Assembly (NCBI RefSeq): GCF_003097135.1
Contig: NZ_QEQL01000002.1
Coordinates: 496,001-560,000, forward strand
Source: Pseudomonas sp. URIL14HWK12:I12
GTDB lineage: Bacteria; Pseudomonadota; Gammaproteobacteria; Pseudomonadales; Pseudomonadaceae
Direction of reading: 5' to 3'
DNA length: 64,000 nt
A model generated the notes under the pieces. The model was not told the DNA's origin and made no database searches. It saw only the letters and a list, made by a program, of their open reading frames with translations. The translations under genes and the position numbers were made by a program. Below are positions 1 to 8,909 of this stretch, piece by piece. The number at the start of each line of letters is the position of its first letter. Position 1 is the stretch's first letter.

Positions 1-510
1 GCCACCGATGTACCGGTGGTGGCGTTCTCGGTGGGCGAAGAAGAGTTGCGCGGCATCGACACCAAGCCTCTGGTGGGCAACCTGGCCGCCTGGAACTACT
101 TCGAGTCGGTGGAGAACCCGGTGAACAAGCAGTTCGTGGCCGATTGGAAAGCCTACGCCAAGGCCCACAACCTGCCCAACGCCGACACCGTGGTCACCAA
201 TGACCCGATGGAAGCCACTTACGTCGGTATCCACATGTGGGCGCAGGCGGCCGAGAAAGCCAAGTCGTTTGATGTCGACAAGGTGCGCGAGGCCATGGCC
301 GGGCAGACCTTCAAGGCACCGTCGGGCTTCACCCTGACCATGGACAAGACCAACCACCACCTGCACAAGCCGGTGATGATCGGCGAGATCCAGGATGACG
401 GCCAGTTCAACGTGGTCTGGCAGACCCAGGAACCGATCCGCGCCCAGCCGTGGAGCCCGTACATCCCGGGTAACGAAAGCAAACCGGACCACCCGGTCAA
501 GAGCAAGTGA
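1..510 (+). CDS. urtA: Urea ABC transporter substrate-binding protein, C-terminal part
   Basis: The reading frame is open from base 1 and stops at 510, so only the last 169 residues are present and the start is outside the window. The protein would be the periplasmic receptor that delivers urea (or short amides) to the UrtBC permease. The visible part has the look of the second lobe of a type I periplasmic-binding fold (motifs DPMEATYVGIHMW and GEIQDDGQFNVVW). Identification rests mainly on the downstream order of two permeases and two ATPases in the same direction, which is the urtABCDE arrangement. In other bacteria this operon is induced by nitrogen limitation; its promoter is not in the window. 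Confidence 0.88.
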   Translation, partial: ATDVPVVAFSVGEEELRGIDTKPLVGNLAAWNYFESVENPVNKQFVADWKAYAKAHNLPNADTVVTNDPMEATYVGIHMWAQAAEKAKSFDVDKVREAMAGQTFKAPSGFTLTMDKTNHHLHKPVMIGEIQDDGQFNVVWQTQEPIRAQPWSPYIPGNESKPDHPVKSK

Positions 511-575
511 TGCGCAGGCGCCTCGCCGCTCGGGCGAGCGGGGCGCCACCCTGGGTTCACTGCAGGACAACCCTC

Positions 576-2162
576 ATGCCGACTTATTTCTCACGCCTGT
601 TGCTGGCTGTGTTGCTGCTGGTGCCGGTGCGGCTGCTGGCCGCCGAGGCCGAAATAGGTGCGCCCAGCGATGCGGCCGCCTTCGTCAGCGCCGACTATGC
701 CGGGCAAGCTGCGTTACTCGAACACTGGGCCGCGTCGCCCAGCGAGGCGCGCGCCGGGCTGGTGCTGGCCATTGCCGAAGGGCGGCTGGCCGCTGACAGC
801 CAGAAGCGCCCTTACATCGAAACCGGCGGCCAGTTCACGCCGCCGGCCGACCCGCAGGATGCCCCGCGCAAGCTGCGGCTGAACAACCGCCTGCGCGGCC
901 TGGCCGAGACGGCGCTGGCCAGCCAGCGCCTGCTGGCCGGCACCCCTGAGCAGCGCCTGGAGGCCGCCCGCCAATTGCAAAACAGCGCCCGGCCCGAGCA
1001 ATTGCCCTGGCTGCAGCAACAGGCTGCACAGGCGCCGGAGGGTGCGCTGCGCAGCGCGCTGAACCTGGCGCTGGCCAACCTTCAGCTGACCGCCAACGAT
1101 GCCCAGGTGCGCTTGCAGGCGGTGCGCCTGTTGGGCGAAACCGGTGAGCCGATGGCCCAGGCGCGGCTGCAGAACCTGCTCGCTGGCGACACCGAAACCG
1201 ACACGGCGGTGCGCACCGCCGCGCAGACCAGCCTGGCGCAGATCAAGCGCCAGCTGATGATCGGCGAATGGCTCGGGCAAGCCTTCAGCGGCCTGTCGCT
1301 GGGCTCGATCCTGTTGCTGGCGGCGCTTGGGTTGGCAATCACCTTCGGCTTGCTGGGCGTGATCAACATGGCCCACGGTGAGATGCTGATGCTCGGCGCC
1401 TACGCCACCTATTGCGTGCAACTGCTCTGCCAGCGCTATGCGCCAGGGTGGTTGGAGTGGTACCCGCTGCTGGCGCTGCCGGTGGCCTTCGGCGTGACGG
1501 CGGCCGTGGGCATGGCGCTGGAGCGCACGATCATTCGCCACCTTTACGGGCGGCCGCTGGAAACTTTGCTCGCCACCTGGGGCATCAGCCTGATGCTGAT
1601 CCAGGCGGTGCGCGTGCTGTTCGGTGCGCAGAACGTCGAGGTGGCCAACCCGGCATGGCTCTCCGGTGGCCTGCAGGTGCTGCCCAACCTGGTGCTGCCC
1701 TGGAACCGCCTGGTGATCATCGGCTTTGCCTCGGCCGTGGTGCTGCTGACCTGGCTGCTGCTGAACAAGACCCGGCTGGGCCTGAATGTGCGGGCGGTCA
1801 CTCAGAACCGCAACATGGCCGCATGCTGTGGTGTGCCGACTGGCCGGGTCGACATGCTCGCCTTCGGCCTGGGCTCGGGCATCGCCGGCCTGGGCGGCGT
1901 TGCGCTGAGCCAGGTGGGCAATGTCGGGCCTGACCTCGGCCAGGGCTACATCATCGATTCGTTCCTGGTGGTGGTGCTCGGCGGCGTGGGCCAGCTGGCC
2001 GGCAGCGTCTGGGCCGCGGCGGGCCTGGGGGTCGCCAACAAGCTGCTGGAACCACAGATCGGTGCAGTGCTGGGCAAAATCCTGATCCTGGCGCTGGTCA
2101 TTCTGTTCATCCAGAAACGCCCGCAAGGGCTGTTCGCACTCAAAGGGCGGGTAATCGACTGA
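576..2162 (+). CDS. urtB: Urea ABC transporter permease UrtB
   Basis: 528 residues. I chose ATG 576, which begins a clear signal peptide (MPTYFSRLLLAVLLLVPVRL), over an upstream ATG at 507 that overlaps urtA and lacks the signal. Residues about 25-230 form a non-membrane, Ala/Leu/Gln-rich, helical repeat-like extension that would lie in the periplasm. The remainder is a LivH-type permease with many membrane segments (LGLAITFGLLGVINMAHGEM is the family signature region). This long N-terminal extension is usual in proteobacterial UrtB and absent from LivH. The stop overlaps the urtC start (TGATG), implying translational coupling. Confidence 0.92.
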   Translation: MPTYFSRLLLAVLLLVPVRLLAAEAEIGAPSDAAAFVSADYAGQAALLEHWAASPSEARAGLVLAIAEGRLAADSQKRPYIETGGQFTPPADPQDAPRKLRLNNRLRGLAETALASQRLLAGTPEQRLEAARQLQNSARPEQLPWLQQQAAQAPEGALRSALNLALANLQLTANDAQVRLQAVRLLGETGEPMAQARLQNLLAGDTETDTAVRTAAQTSLAQIKRQLMIGEWLGQAFSGLSLGSILLLAALGLAITFGLLGVINMAHGEMLMLGAYATYCVQLLCQRYAPGWLEWYPLLALPVAFGVTAAVGMALERTIIRHLYGRPLETLLATWGISLMLIQAVRVLFGAQNVEVANPAWLSGGLQVLPNLVLPWNRLVIIGFASAVVLLTWLLLNKTRLGLNVRAVTQNRNMAACCGVPTGRVDMLAFGLGSGIAGLGGVALSQVGNVGPDLGQGYIIDSFLVVVLGGVGQLAGSVWAAAGLGVANKLLEPQIGAVLGKILILALVILFIQKRPQGLFALKGRVID

Positions 2163-3241
2163 TGAATCAGCCATTGATGATCACCGCAACGCACAAGGCC
2201 GGGCCGCGCCTGGCCGCTGCCCTCGCCGCCGTGGTGGGCCTTGGGCTGATAGCCATGGCCCTGCTGTCGTTGCTACCGGCCGGCAACCCCCTGCAGGTGT
2301 CGGCTTACAGCCTGACCCTGGTGGGCAAGATCCTCTGCTACGCCGTGGTGGCCTTGGCCCTGGACCTGGTGTGGGGGTATGCCGGGCTGCTCTCGTTGGG
2401 CCATGGCTTGTTCTTCGCCTTGGGTGGCTATGCCATGGGCATGTACCTGATGCGCCAGAGCGCAGGCGACGGCCTGCCGGCATTCATGACCTTTCTGTCG
2501 TGGACCGAGCTGCCCTGGTACTGGTATGGCACCTCGCATTTTCTCTGGGCGCTGTGCCTGGTGGTGCTGGCGCCTGGCCTCTTGGCGCTGGTGTTCGGCT
2601 TCTTCGCCTTCCGCTCACGGATCAAGGGGGTGTACTTCTCGATCATGACCCAGGCGCTGACCTTCGCCGGGATGTTGCTGTTCTTTCGCAACGAAACCGG
2701 TTTCGGCGGTAACAACGGCTTTACCGGTTTCCGGACCGTGCTGGGCTTTTCCATCACCGCCCCGGCCACCCGCGCGGTGCTGTTCCTGCTGACGGTGGCG
2801 TTGCTCGCCGGCAGCCTGTGGCTGGGCTGGCGGCTGTCGCGCAGCAAGTTCGGCCGGGTGCTGACCGCGGTGCGCGACGCGGAAAACCGGCTGATGTTCT
2901 GCGGCTACGACCCTCGCGGCTACAAGCTGTTCATCTGGGTGCTCAGTGCGGTGTTGTGCGGCCTGGCCGGGGCGCTCTACGTGCCCCAGGTAGGCATCAT
3001 CAACCCTAGCGAGATGTCGCCGACCAACTCCATCGAGGCGGCAGTGTGGGTGGCCTTGGGCGGCCGCGGCAGCCTGGTGGGCCCGCTGCTGGGGGCCGGG
3101 GTGGTCAATGGCATGAAGAGCTGGTTCACCGTGGCCTTTCCCGAGTTCTGGCTGTTCTTTCTGGGCGCGCTGTTCATCGGCGTCACCCTGTACCTGCCCA
3201 AGGGCGTGATCGGCCTGGTCAAACGCAAGGAGGCCGCATGA
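2162..3241 (+). CDS. urtC: Urea ABC transporter permease UrtC
   Basis: 359 residues, a LivM-type inner-membrane permease that pairs with UrtB. About ten hydrophobic segments are visible, with the family signature DLVWGYAGLLSLGHGLFFALGGYA near residue 65 (split over two helices) and a second conserved stretch around EAAVWVALGGRGSLVGPLLG near residue 295. The ATG overlaps the urtB stop by one base, and the gene's own stop overlaps the urtD start as ATGA, so urtBCD are tightly coupled. Nothing unusual is seen. Confidence 0.93.
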   Translation: MNQPLMITATHKAGPRLAAALAAVVGLGLIAMALLSLLPAGNPLQVSAYSLTLVGKILCYAVVALALDLVWGYAGLLSLGHGLFFALGGYAMGMYLMRQSAGDGLPAFMTFLSWTELPWYWYGTSHFLWALCLVVLAPGLLALVFGFFAFRSRIKGVYFSIMTQALTFAGMLLFFRNETGFGGNNGFTGFRTVLGFSITAPATRAVLFLLTVALLAGSLWLGWRLSRSKFGRVLTAVRDAENRLMFCGYDPRGYKLFIWVLSAVLCGLAGALYVPQVGIINPSEMSPTNSIEAAVWVALGGRGSLVGPLLGAGVVNGMKSWFTVAFPEFWLFFLGALFIGVTLYLPKGVIGLVKRKEAA

Positions 3242-4056
3242 ACACCGCGCGTACCGCCGCTGACCCGCGAGAGGCCATCGGCCTGGGCGCAGCGCCTGGC
3301 AAGGGCCTGGATACCCGCCACGGCACCGTGCTTACCCTCGAAGGCATCAGCGTGAGCTTCGACGGCTTCAAGGCCTTGAACGATCTGAACCTGTACATCG
3401 GCGTGGGTGAGCTGCGCTGCATCATTGGCCCCAACGGCGCCGGCAAGACCACGCTGATGGACGTGATCACCGGCAAGACCCGGCCCAGCACCGGCCAGGC
3501 CTGGTTCGGCGAAACCCTGGACCTGACGCGCATGAGCGAAGTGCGCATCGCCCAGGCCGGCATTGGCCGCAAGTTCCAGAAGCCTACGGTGTTCGAGGCA
3601 CTGACCGTGTTCGAAAACCTTGAGCTGGCCCAGCGTGCCGACAAGTCGGTATGGGCCAGCCTGCGGGCCCGCCTGACTGGCCAACAGCGCGATGGCATCG
3701 AGGCGGTGATGCAGACCATCGGCCTGGCCGGGGCCCGGCAACGCCCCGCCGGGCTGCTGTCGCACGGGCAGAAGCAGTTCCTGGAGATCGGCATGCTGCT
3801 GGTGCAACAGCCGCAATTGTTGCTGCTCGACGAGCCGGTGGCGGGCATGACCGATGCCGAAACCGAATTCACCGCCGAGCTGTTCAAGCAATTGGCCGGG
3901 AAGCATTCCTTGATGGTGGTGGAGCACGACATGGGTTTCGTCGGCAGCATCGCCGACCACGTGACTGTACTCCACCAGGGCAGCGTGCTGGCCGAGGGCT
4001 CGCTGGCGCAGGTTCAGGCCAACGAGCGGGTAATCGAAGTGTATCTGGGCCGCTGA
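3238..4056 (+). CDS. urtD: Urea ABC transporter ATP-binding protein UrtD
   Basis: 272 residues, one of two cytoplasmic ATPases of the urea importer, LivG type. The ATG at 3238 overlaps the urtC stop (ATGA); the frame is open further upstream but that part runs inside urtC. Walker A is GPNGAGKTTL near residue 68, the signature LLSHGQKQFLEIG near residue 175, Walker B LLLLDEPVAGM near residue 195, and the switch His lies in MVVEHDMGFV. A roughly 30-residue N-terminal extension before the ABC core is typical of UrtD. Confidence 0.93.
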   Translation: MNTARTAADPREAIGLGAAPGKGLDTRHGTVLTLEGISVSFDGFKALNDLNLYIGVGELRCIIGPNGAGKTTLMDVITGKTRPSTGQAWFGETLDLTRMSEVRIAQAGIGRKFQKPTVFEALTVFENLELAQRADKSVWASLRARLTGQQRDGIEAVMQTIGLAGARQRPAGLLSHGQKQFLEIGMLLVQQPQLLLLDEPVAGMTDAETEFTAELFKQLAGKHSLMVVEHDMGFVGSIADHVTVLHQGSVLAEGSLAQVQANERVIEVYLGR

Positions 4057-4068
4057 CAGGAGCTGCAC

Positions 4069-4767
4069 ATGCTCAACGTTGAACAGTTGCATCAATATTA
4101 TGGCGGCAGCCACATCCTGCGCGGGCTGACGTTCCAGGCCAGGGTGGGCGAGGTGACGTGCTTGCTGGGCCGCAATGGCGTGGGCAAGACCACCTTGCTG
4201 CGCTGCCTGATGGGCCTGTTGCCGGCCCGCGAGGGCCAGGTGAGCTGGGAGGGCAGGGTGATCACCGGGCACAAGCCACACCAGCGCGTGCAGGCCGGCA
4301 TCGCCTATGTGCCTCAAGGCCGGGAAATCTTCCCGCGCCTGAGTGTGGAAGAAAACCTGCTGATGGGCCTGTCGCGCTTTCCGGCGCGCCAGGCGCGGGC
4401 GGTGCCGGCGTTCATCTACGAGCTGTTTCCGGTGCTCGAGCAAATGAAACACCGCCGCGGGGGCGACCTTTCCGGTGGCCAGCAACAACAGCTGGCGATC
4501 GGCCGGGCGCTGGCCAGCCAACCGCGGCTGCTGATCCTCGACGAACCCACCGAAGGCATTCAGCCCTCGGTGATCAAGGAAATCGGCGGGGTGATCAAAC
4601 AGCTCGCCGCCCGTGGCGACATGGCGATCGTGCTGGTAGAGCAGTTCTACGACTTCGCCGCCGAGCTCGCCGACCAGTACCTAGTGATGGCCCGGGGCGA
4701 GATTGTCAGCCAGGGGCGCGGGGTGGACATGGAGCGCGACGGCGTGCGGGGGCTGGTGGCGATCTGA
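4069..4767 (+). CDS. urtE: Urea ABC transporter ATP-binding protein UrtE
   Basis: 232 residues, the second ATPase of the urea importer, LivF type. Walker A is GRNGVGKTTLLRC near residue 34, the signature DLSGGQQQQLAIGRAL near residue 135, Walker B LLILDEPTEGIQPS, and the switch region is IVLVEQF. It follows urtD by 12 bp with an AGGAG ribosome binding site at 4058-4062, and it is the last gene of the operon. The next gene converges on it with only 25 bp between stops, and I see no intrinsic terminator in that gap. Confidence 0.93.
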   Translation: MLNVEQLHQYYGGSHILRGLTFQARVGEVTCLLGRNGVGKTTLLRCLMGLLPAREGQVSWEGRVITGHKPHQRVQAGIAYVPQGREIFPRLSVEENLLMGLSRFPARQARAVPAFIYELFPVLEQMKHRRGGDLSGGQQQQLAIGRALASQPRLLILDEPTEGIQPSVIKEIGGVIKQLAARGDMAIVLVEQFYDFAAELADQYLVMARGEIVSQGRGVDMERDGVRGLVAI

Positions 4768-4792
4768 ACCGTCCACTTGATCGCTGCAGCCC

Positions 4793-6025
4793 TCAGGCCA
4801 CGCCGATCTTCCACTGGGGCGGCGGCGGGGTGCCGTTGACCGCGTAGTCGCCGACGATGCGCTCCTTGTACACCCGTGGGTTGTGCGAGGCCAGGGTGCG
4901 TGCGTTGCGCCAGAAACGGTCCAGCCCATTGGGCTTGAGCGTGGCAGACGCGCCCAAGGCGTCGAACAGGCGCCCGGCGCCGTCGATGATCAGGTCGGCG
5001 ACCACATTCAGCGATTGGCATATCTCAAGCTCGGCAAGCGCTGCCTCTTCGGCCAGTGCGTGACCATTGCGCGCCTCGAACACACGCTGCAGGGCAAAGG
5101 CGTTCTGCTGGGCGATGGCACCTGCGCAGTAGGCCGCGCTGCGCACCTGGCCGACTACCGCGAGGATCTGCGCATCCTGGCTCACCCGGTCAGCATTGCC
5201 GATGCTGAAGGTGCGGGTGCGCGCTGCCACGGCGGCGGCCACTTCATCGCTCATGGCCCGGCCCATGCCGGCCAGATTGGCCAGGTGAAACAGCTGCAGA
5301 TACCCCGGCGAATAGGCAAAGCGCTCTTCAACCGAGGTGACCTCCGCCGCGCGCACTGCCACTTCGCGAAAGTGCGCGGTGCCGCTGGCGGTGAGGGTCT
5401 GGCCGAAACCGTTCCAGTCATCCAGCACCTGCACCCCCGGCGCATCGCGGCGCACGCTGGCATTGACCCGGTTGCCATTCGGGTCGGTGGCGCCTACGTC
5501 GATCCAGTCCGCATACAAAGCGCCGGTGGTGTAGAACTTGGTGCCTTCCAGGCGCCAATCGGCGCCGTCCGGGATGAGGCGGGTGGAGAACTCGGCACGC
5601 TTGGCGTTACCTGCCTCGCTGCCGGCCGGCCCGATGGTCTCGCCCTTGCCGGCGCGCACCAGCCAGCGTTCGCGGCGCTGCGCATCGTGGCTGTTGAGCA
5701 GGTTCTCGACAAAGCTGAAATGCCCGCGCAGCGCCTGCACCAGGTTCGAGTCGGCCTCACCCAGCTCGGTGAGCAGGCCGAACAGCTCCGGCAGCGTGGC
5801 CCCCGCCCCGCCGTAGTCCTGTGGCACGCGCAGTGCGGTGAAACCGCTGTCTTTGAGCCAGCCCAGCTCAGTGAGCGGCAAGGTTCGGTTGAGCTCTCGC
5901 GCAACGGCGCTTTCGCGGATGCGCGCGAACAAGGGGCGAAACGGCGCGGCAAGGCGGTCGTAACGCTGGGATGGCGCTGCGCCCCAGGCGCGGCGGGTAG
6001 GCGATGGAAAAAACGAAGCTGGCAT
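4793..6025 (-). CDS. Acyl-CoA dehydrogenase-fold flavin oxidoreductase
   Basis: 410 residues from ATG 6025; a TTG 18 bp upstream is possible but less likely, because an AGGG-type binding site sits about 8 bp before the ATG. The protein has the acyl-CoA dehydrogenase layout: N-terminal helical domain (ELGWLKDSGFTALRVPQDYGGAG), central beta domain (TIGPAGSEAGNAKRAEFSTRL, with the LEGTKFYTTGALYADW loop) and a C-terminal four-helix part (VADLIIDGAGRLFDALGAS). These features match the SfnC/DszC-like branch, flavin-dependent monooxygenases that use reduced flavin from a partner reductase, often in scavenging organosulfur compounds, better than true acyl-CoA dehydrogenases. The substrate cannot be read from sequence, and no reductase or sulfur gene lies beside it. 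Confidence 0.72.
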   Translation of the reverse strand: MPASFFPSPTRRAWGAAPSQRYDRLAAPFRPLFARIRESAVARELNRTLPLTELGWLKDSGFTALRVPQDYGGAGATLPELFGLLTELGEADSNLVQALRGHFSFVENLLNSHDAQRRERWLVRAGKGETIGPAGSEAGNAKRAEFSTRLIPDGADWRLEGTKFYTTGALYADWIDVGATDPNGNRVNASVRRDAPGVQVLDDWNGFGQTLTASGTAHFREVAVRAAEVTSVEERFAYSPGYLQLFHLANLAGMGRAMSDEVAAAVAARTRTFSIGNADRVSQDAQILAVVGQVRSAAYCAGAIAQQNAFALQRVFEARNGHALAEEAALAELEICQSLNVVADLIIDGAGRLFDALGASATLKPNGLDRFWRNARTLASHNPRVYKERIVGDYAVNGTPPPPQWKIGVA

Positions 6026-6210
6026 GGGACGGCCCTTGAACAATGAGAGGCGTCGCGACCAGGCAGTGGAGCGGCTTCAGGTGGTGGTAGTCAGCGGCCG
6101 TGCCGAGTGCGGGGTTGTGAGCGGGCACGCTAAACCAAGGGCCGGGCGGGGGGAAATAATCATTGGGTATTAGCTCATGCTGGGCCGGGTACCTGCGCCG
6201 CCACCCGGGC

Positions 6211-7128
6211 TCAGCGGCGCGCCGCCTGCTGCTGCGGCGCCAGAAATGCGCCATGAAAGTAATCCCGCAACGCCTGCATCGCCGGGGTGAACGCCCGCTC
6301 CCGGTGCCAGGCCAGGCCCACGCTCATGGGGGTGACTTCATCGCTGAGCGTGCGGGTTTCGATGCGCTTGCCTTCCAGCGACCAGGGCCGGTGTACCAGG
6401 TCCGAGAGGATCGCCACGCCGCTGCCGTTGGCAACCATGCTGCGCACCGCCTCCACCGAGCTGGTGCGCACGCGGATGTTCGGGCGTTGCCTGGCCTTGG
6501 CCCAGTAGCGCATGGCGCTGTGCTCGGCTTCGTCGACCGTCAGCGAGATGTACGGCAGCTCGGCCACATCGCGCAGGCTGACGCTGGGGCGCTCGCACAG
6601 CGGGTGCTGATGTGGCAGCCACAGCCGCCGTTCGGAGTTGAACAGCGTCTCGGAAAAGATATCGGGGTGGGTGAGGTTGGCAGTGAGCACCACGGCCATG
6701 TCGAATTCGCCCTGCAGTAGCCCCTCTTCGATGGCCTGGCGTTCGCGTTCGTGCACCTGGATATGCACCTCCGGTTGCCAGTGTTCGAGCCGCTGCAGGT
6801 GGTGCGGCAGAAAATAGCCCAGCACCGTGTAGCTGGCGGCCAGGTTCAGCTGGCCGCGGGCGCTCGCCTCGGGCAGGGGGCTATTGAGGGCGTCGTCGAC
6901 ACTGCGCAGGATCACATAGGCACGGTTGAGAAAATGCCGGCCGGCGTCGGTCAGGCTCATCCCCTGGGCCGAGCGCTGGAACAGCAGGCTGCCCAACAGC
7001 CCTTCGAGCTCCTTGATCGCGGTGGTGATCGCCGATTGAGAAATGTTCAGGTGAATCGCCGCCTGCGAGATCTGGCCGGTTTCAGCAGTCGCGACGAAGT
7101 AGCGAATCTGGCGCAGGGTCAACGACAT
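6211..7128 (-). CDS. LysR-family transcriptional regulator
   Basis: 305 residues. The start at 7128 gives MSLTLRQIRYFVATAETGQI, the usual first residues of a LysR winged helix; the frame is open much further upstream but that part overlaps pxpA on the other strand. The N-terminal HTH (residues 1-60, QAAIHLNISQSAITTAIKEL) is followed by a two-lobed effector-binding domain (about 90-295). It is divergent from pxpABC across a 117-bp gap, the standard position for a LysR protein controlling the neighbouring operon, so it probably regulates pxpABC. The effector may be 5-oxoproline or a related amino acid, which is inference only. Confidence 0.88.
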   Translation of the reverse strand: MSLTLRQIRYFVATAETGQISQAAIHLNISQSAITTAIKELEGLLGSLLFQRSAQGMSLTDAGRHFLNRAYVILRSVDDALNSPLPEASARGQLNLAASYTVLGYFLPHHLQRLEHWQPEVHIQVHERERQAIEEGLLQGEFDMAVVLTANLTHPDIFSETLFNSERRLWLPHQHPLCERPSVSLRDVAELPYISLTVDEAEHSAMRYWAKARQRPNIRVRTSSVEAVRSMVANGSGVAILSDLVHRPWSLEGKRIETRTLSDEVTPMSVGLAWHRERAFTPAMQALRDYFHGAFLAPQQQAARR

Positions 7129-7245
7129 GAGGGCTCCGGGAAGTATCTGTTTTTCAGAACGAAGGTGGTCTGATAATAGATCTTCCCAAGGGCCAGCCGC
7201 GAGCCCTACTTTCAAGCCCATGCACTCACAGCAGGAGCTCTCGGT

Positions 7246-8004
7246 ATGCAGGCGGTAGATCTGAACTCGGACATGGGCGAAGGCTTCGGCCCCTGGACCA
7301 TCGGCGACGGTGTCGATGAGCAATTGATGGGCTTGATCAGCTCGGCCAACATCGCCACCGGCTTTCATGCCGGCGACCCAGGCACCATGCGCAAGACCCT
7401 GGAGCGTGCCCGCCAGCAGGGTGTGGCCGTCGGTGCGCACCCAGGCTTTCGCGACCTGGTCGGCTTCGGCCGGCGGCACATCCAGGCGCCGGCCCGCGAG
7501 CTGGTCGACGACATGCTCTACCAACTCGGCGCACTGCGTGAGCTGGCCCGCGATCAGGGCCTTGCGCTGCAGCACATCAAGCCCCACGGCGCCCTCTACA
7601 TGCACCTGGCGCGTGACGAAGAGGCCGCCACCTTGCTGGTGCAGAGCCTGCGGCGGGTGGCGCCCCAGTTGTGGTTGTACTGCATGCCCGGCTCGATGAT
7701 CTGGCAAGTGGCCACCGCCTATGGCCAGCCGGTGGTGCGTGAGTTCTACGCTGACCGCGAATACGACGTGAGCGGCTCGATCGTCTTCACCCGCAATGCC
7801 CGGGCCTACGAGCCCGCCCAGGTAGCCGAGCGGGTGTTGCGTGCCTGCCAGCAAGGCAAGGTGCGCACGGTGTCAGGGCAAGACCTTGAAATCGCTTTCG
7901 ATTCGATCTGCCTGCACAGCGACACCCCCGGCGCGCTGGGCCTGGCCGAGGCGACCCGAGTGGCCTTGGACGAGGCGGGCATCAAGGTTCGTGCGTTCAA
8001 CTGA
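7246..8004 (+). CDS. pxpA: 5-oxoprolinase subunit PxpA (LamB/YcsF family)
   Basis: 252 residues. With PxpB and PxpC it cleaves 5-oxoproline (pyroglutamate) to glutamate using ATP, removing a product of spontaneous glutamine cyclisation. Family motifs: [13 protein letters not shown] at residues 5-17, [12 protein letters not shown] near 40, [19 protein letters not shown] near 60 and the KPHGALYMH region near 110. An AGGAG ribosome binding site at 7231-7235 precedes ATG 7246. It is the first gene of a three-gene operon, which supports the PxpA role over the older name lactam utilisation protein. Confidence 0.92.
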   Translation: MQAVDLNSDMGEGFGPWTIGDGVDEQLMGLISSANIATGFHAGDPGTMRKTLERARQQGVAVGAHPGFRDLVGFGRRHIQAPARELVDDMLYQLGALRELARDQGLALQHIKPHGALYMHLARDEEAATLLVQSLRRVAPQLWLYCMPGSMIWQVATAYGQPVVREFYADREYDVSGSIVFTRNARAYEPAQVAERVLRACQQGKVRTVSGQDLEIAFDSICLHSDTPGALGLAEATRVALDEAGIKVRAFN

Positions 8005-8036
8005 TTGATGGTGGGCTAAGCAACAGGGGGTAGGGC

Positions 8037-8909
8037 ATGAGTGATTCGATTCGCTACAGCTTCGGCGCTGATGAGCATCTGTTCGCCGAGGTCAGCGAGA
8101 GTATGTCGCTTGAGGCGTTCTTCAAGGGCATGGCGATTACCCGCGCGGTGGAGCGGCTGGATTTGGATGGGGTGCTGGACGTGTGCCTGGCCAATGCCTC
8201 GTTCCAGATTCGTTTCGACCCCGATCGCCTGGCGCCGCAGCGCCTGCTGGAGGCGGTCAAAGGCGCCGAGCGCGAGGCGGTGGCCGAGCGCAGCATTCAG
8301 ACGCGCATCATTGAAATTCCGGTGCTTTATAACGACCCCTGGACCCACGAAACCCTCATGCGTTTTCGTGATCGCCATCAGGACCCATCCAGCACCGACC
8401 TGGAGTACGCCGCCCGCATCAACGGCCTGGCCGATGTCGACGCGTTCATTGCCGCGCACAGTGGCGCGCCCTGGTTCGTTTCGATGGTGGGCTTTGTCGC
8501 CGGGTTGCCGTTCATGTTCCAGATGGTCGAGCGCCAGCGGCAGTTGCAGGTGCCCAAGTACCTGCGCCCGCGCACCGACACGCCCAAGCACACCCTCGGC
8601 CACGGCGGTTGTTTCGGCTGCATCTACTCGGTGCGCGGCGCCGGTGGCTATCAGATGTTCGGCGTCACACCGGCGCCCATCTATGACCCGGCGCAACGGC
8701 TGGCCTACCTGCAAGAGCACATGGTGTTCTTCCGCCCGGGTGACATCGTGCAGTTCAAGCCCATCGACCGCCCCGCCTACGACCGGGCGCTGGCCGAGGT
8801 CGAAGCGGGGCGCTTCGACCTGAAGATCCGCCCCGTGGCGTTTTCGCTGGATGCCTTTCTGGCCGACCCCCACGGCTACCCGAAAACCTTGCAGGAGGTG
8901 TTGGCATGA
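8037..8909 (+). CDS. pxpB: 5-oxoprolinase subunit PxpB (KipI-like)
   Basis: 290 residues, the carboxyltransferase subdomain 1/KipI family partner of PxpC. Conserved stretches are ARINGLADVDAFIAAHSG, FVSMVGFVAGLPFMF near residue 150 and GGCFGCIYSVRGAGGYQMFG near 200. At 290 residues it is somewhat longer than the classical KipI of about 240, with extra N-terminal sequence. It follows pxpA by 32 bp, and its stop overlaps the pxpC start (ATGA). The B. subtilis relatives were first described as inhibitors of a sporulation kinase, but the pxpABC context favours the enzyme role. Confidence 0.9.
   Translation: MSDSIRYSFGADEHLFAEVSESMSLEAFFKGMAITRAVERLDLDGVLDVCLANASFQIRFDPDRLAPQRLLEAVKGAEREAVAERSIQTRIIEIPVLYNDPWTHETLMRFRDRHQDPSSTDLEYAARINGLADVDAFIAAHSGAPWFVSMVGFVAGLPFMFQMVERQRQLQVPKYLRPRTDTPKHTLGHGGCFGCIYSVRGAGGYQMFGVTPAPIYDPAQRLAYLQEHMVFFRPGDIVQFKPIDRPAYDRALAEVEAGRFDLKIRPVAFSLDAFLADPHGYPKTLQEVLA

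Noticed and set aside
714..2174. 486-codon minus-strand frame opposite urtB
   Set aside because: Gln/His/Arg-rich shadow of urtB with no ribosome binding site or recognisable motif.
7129..7854. N-terminal extension of the LysR frame
   Set aside because: The frame stays open to 7854 but lies opposite pxpA; the LysR family start is at 7128.
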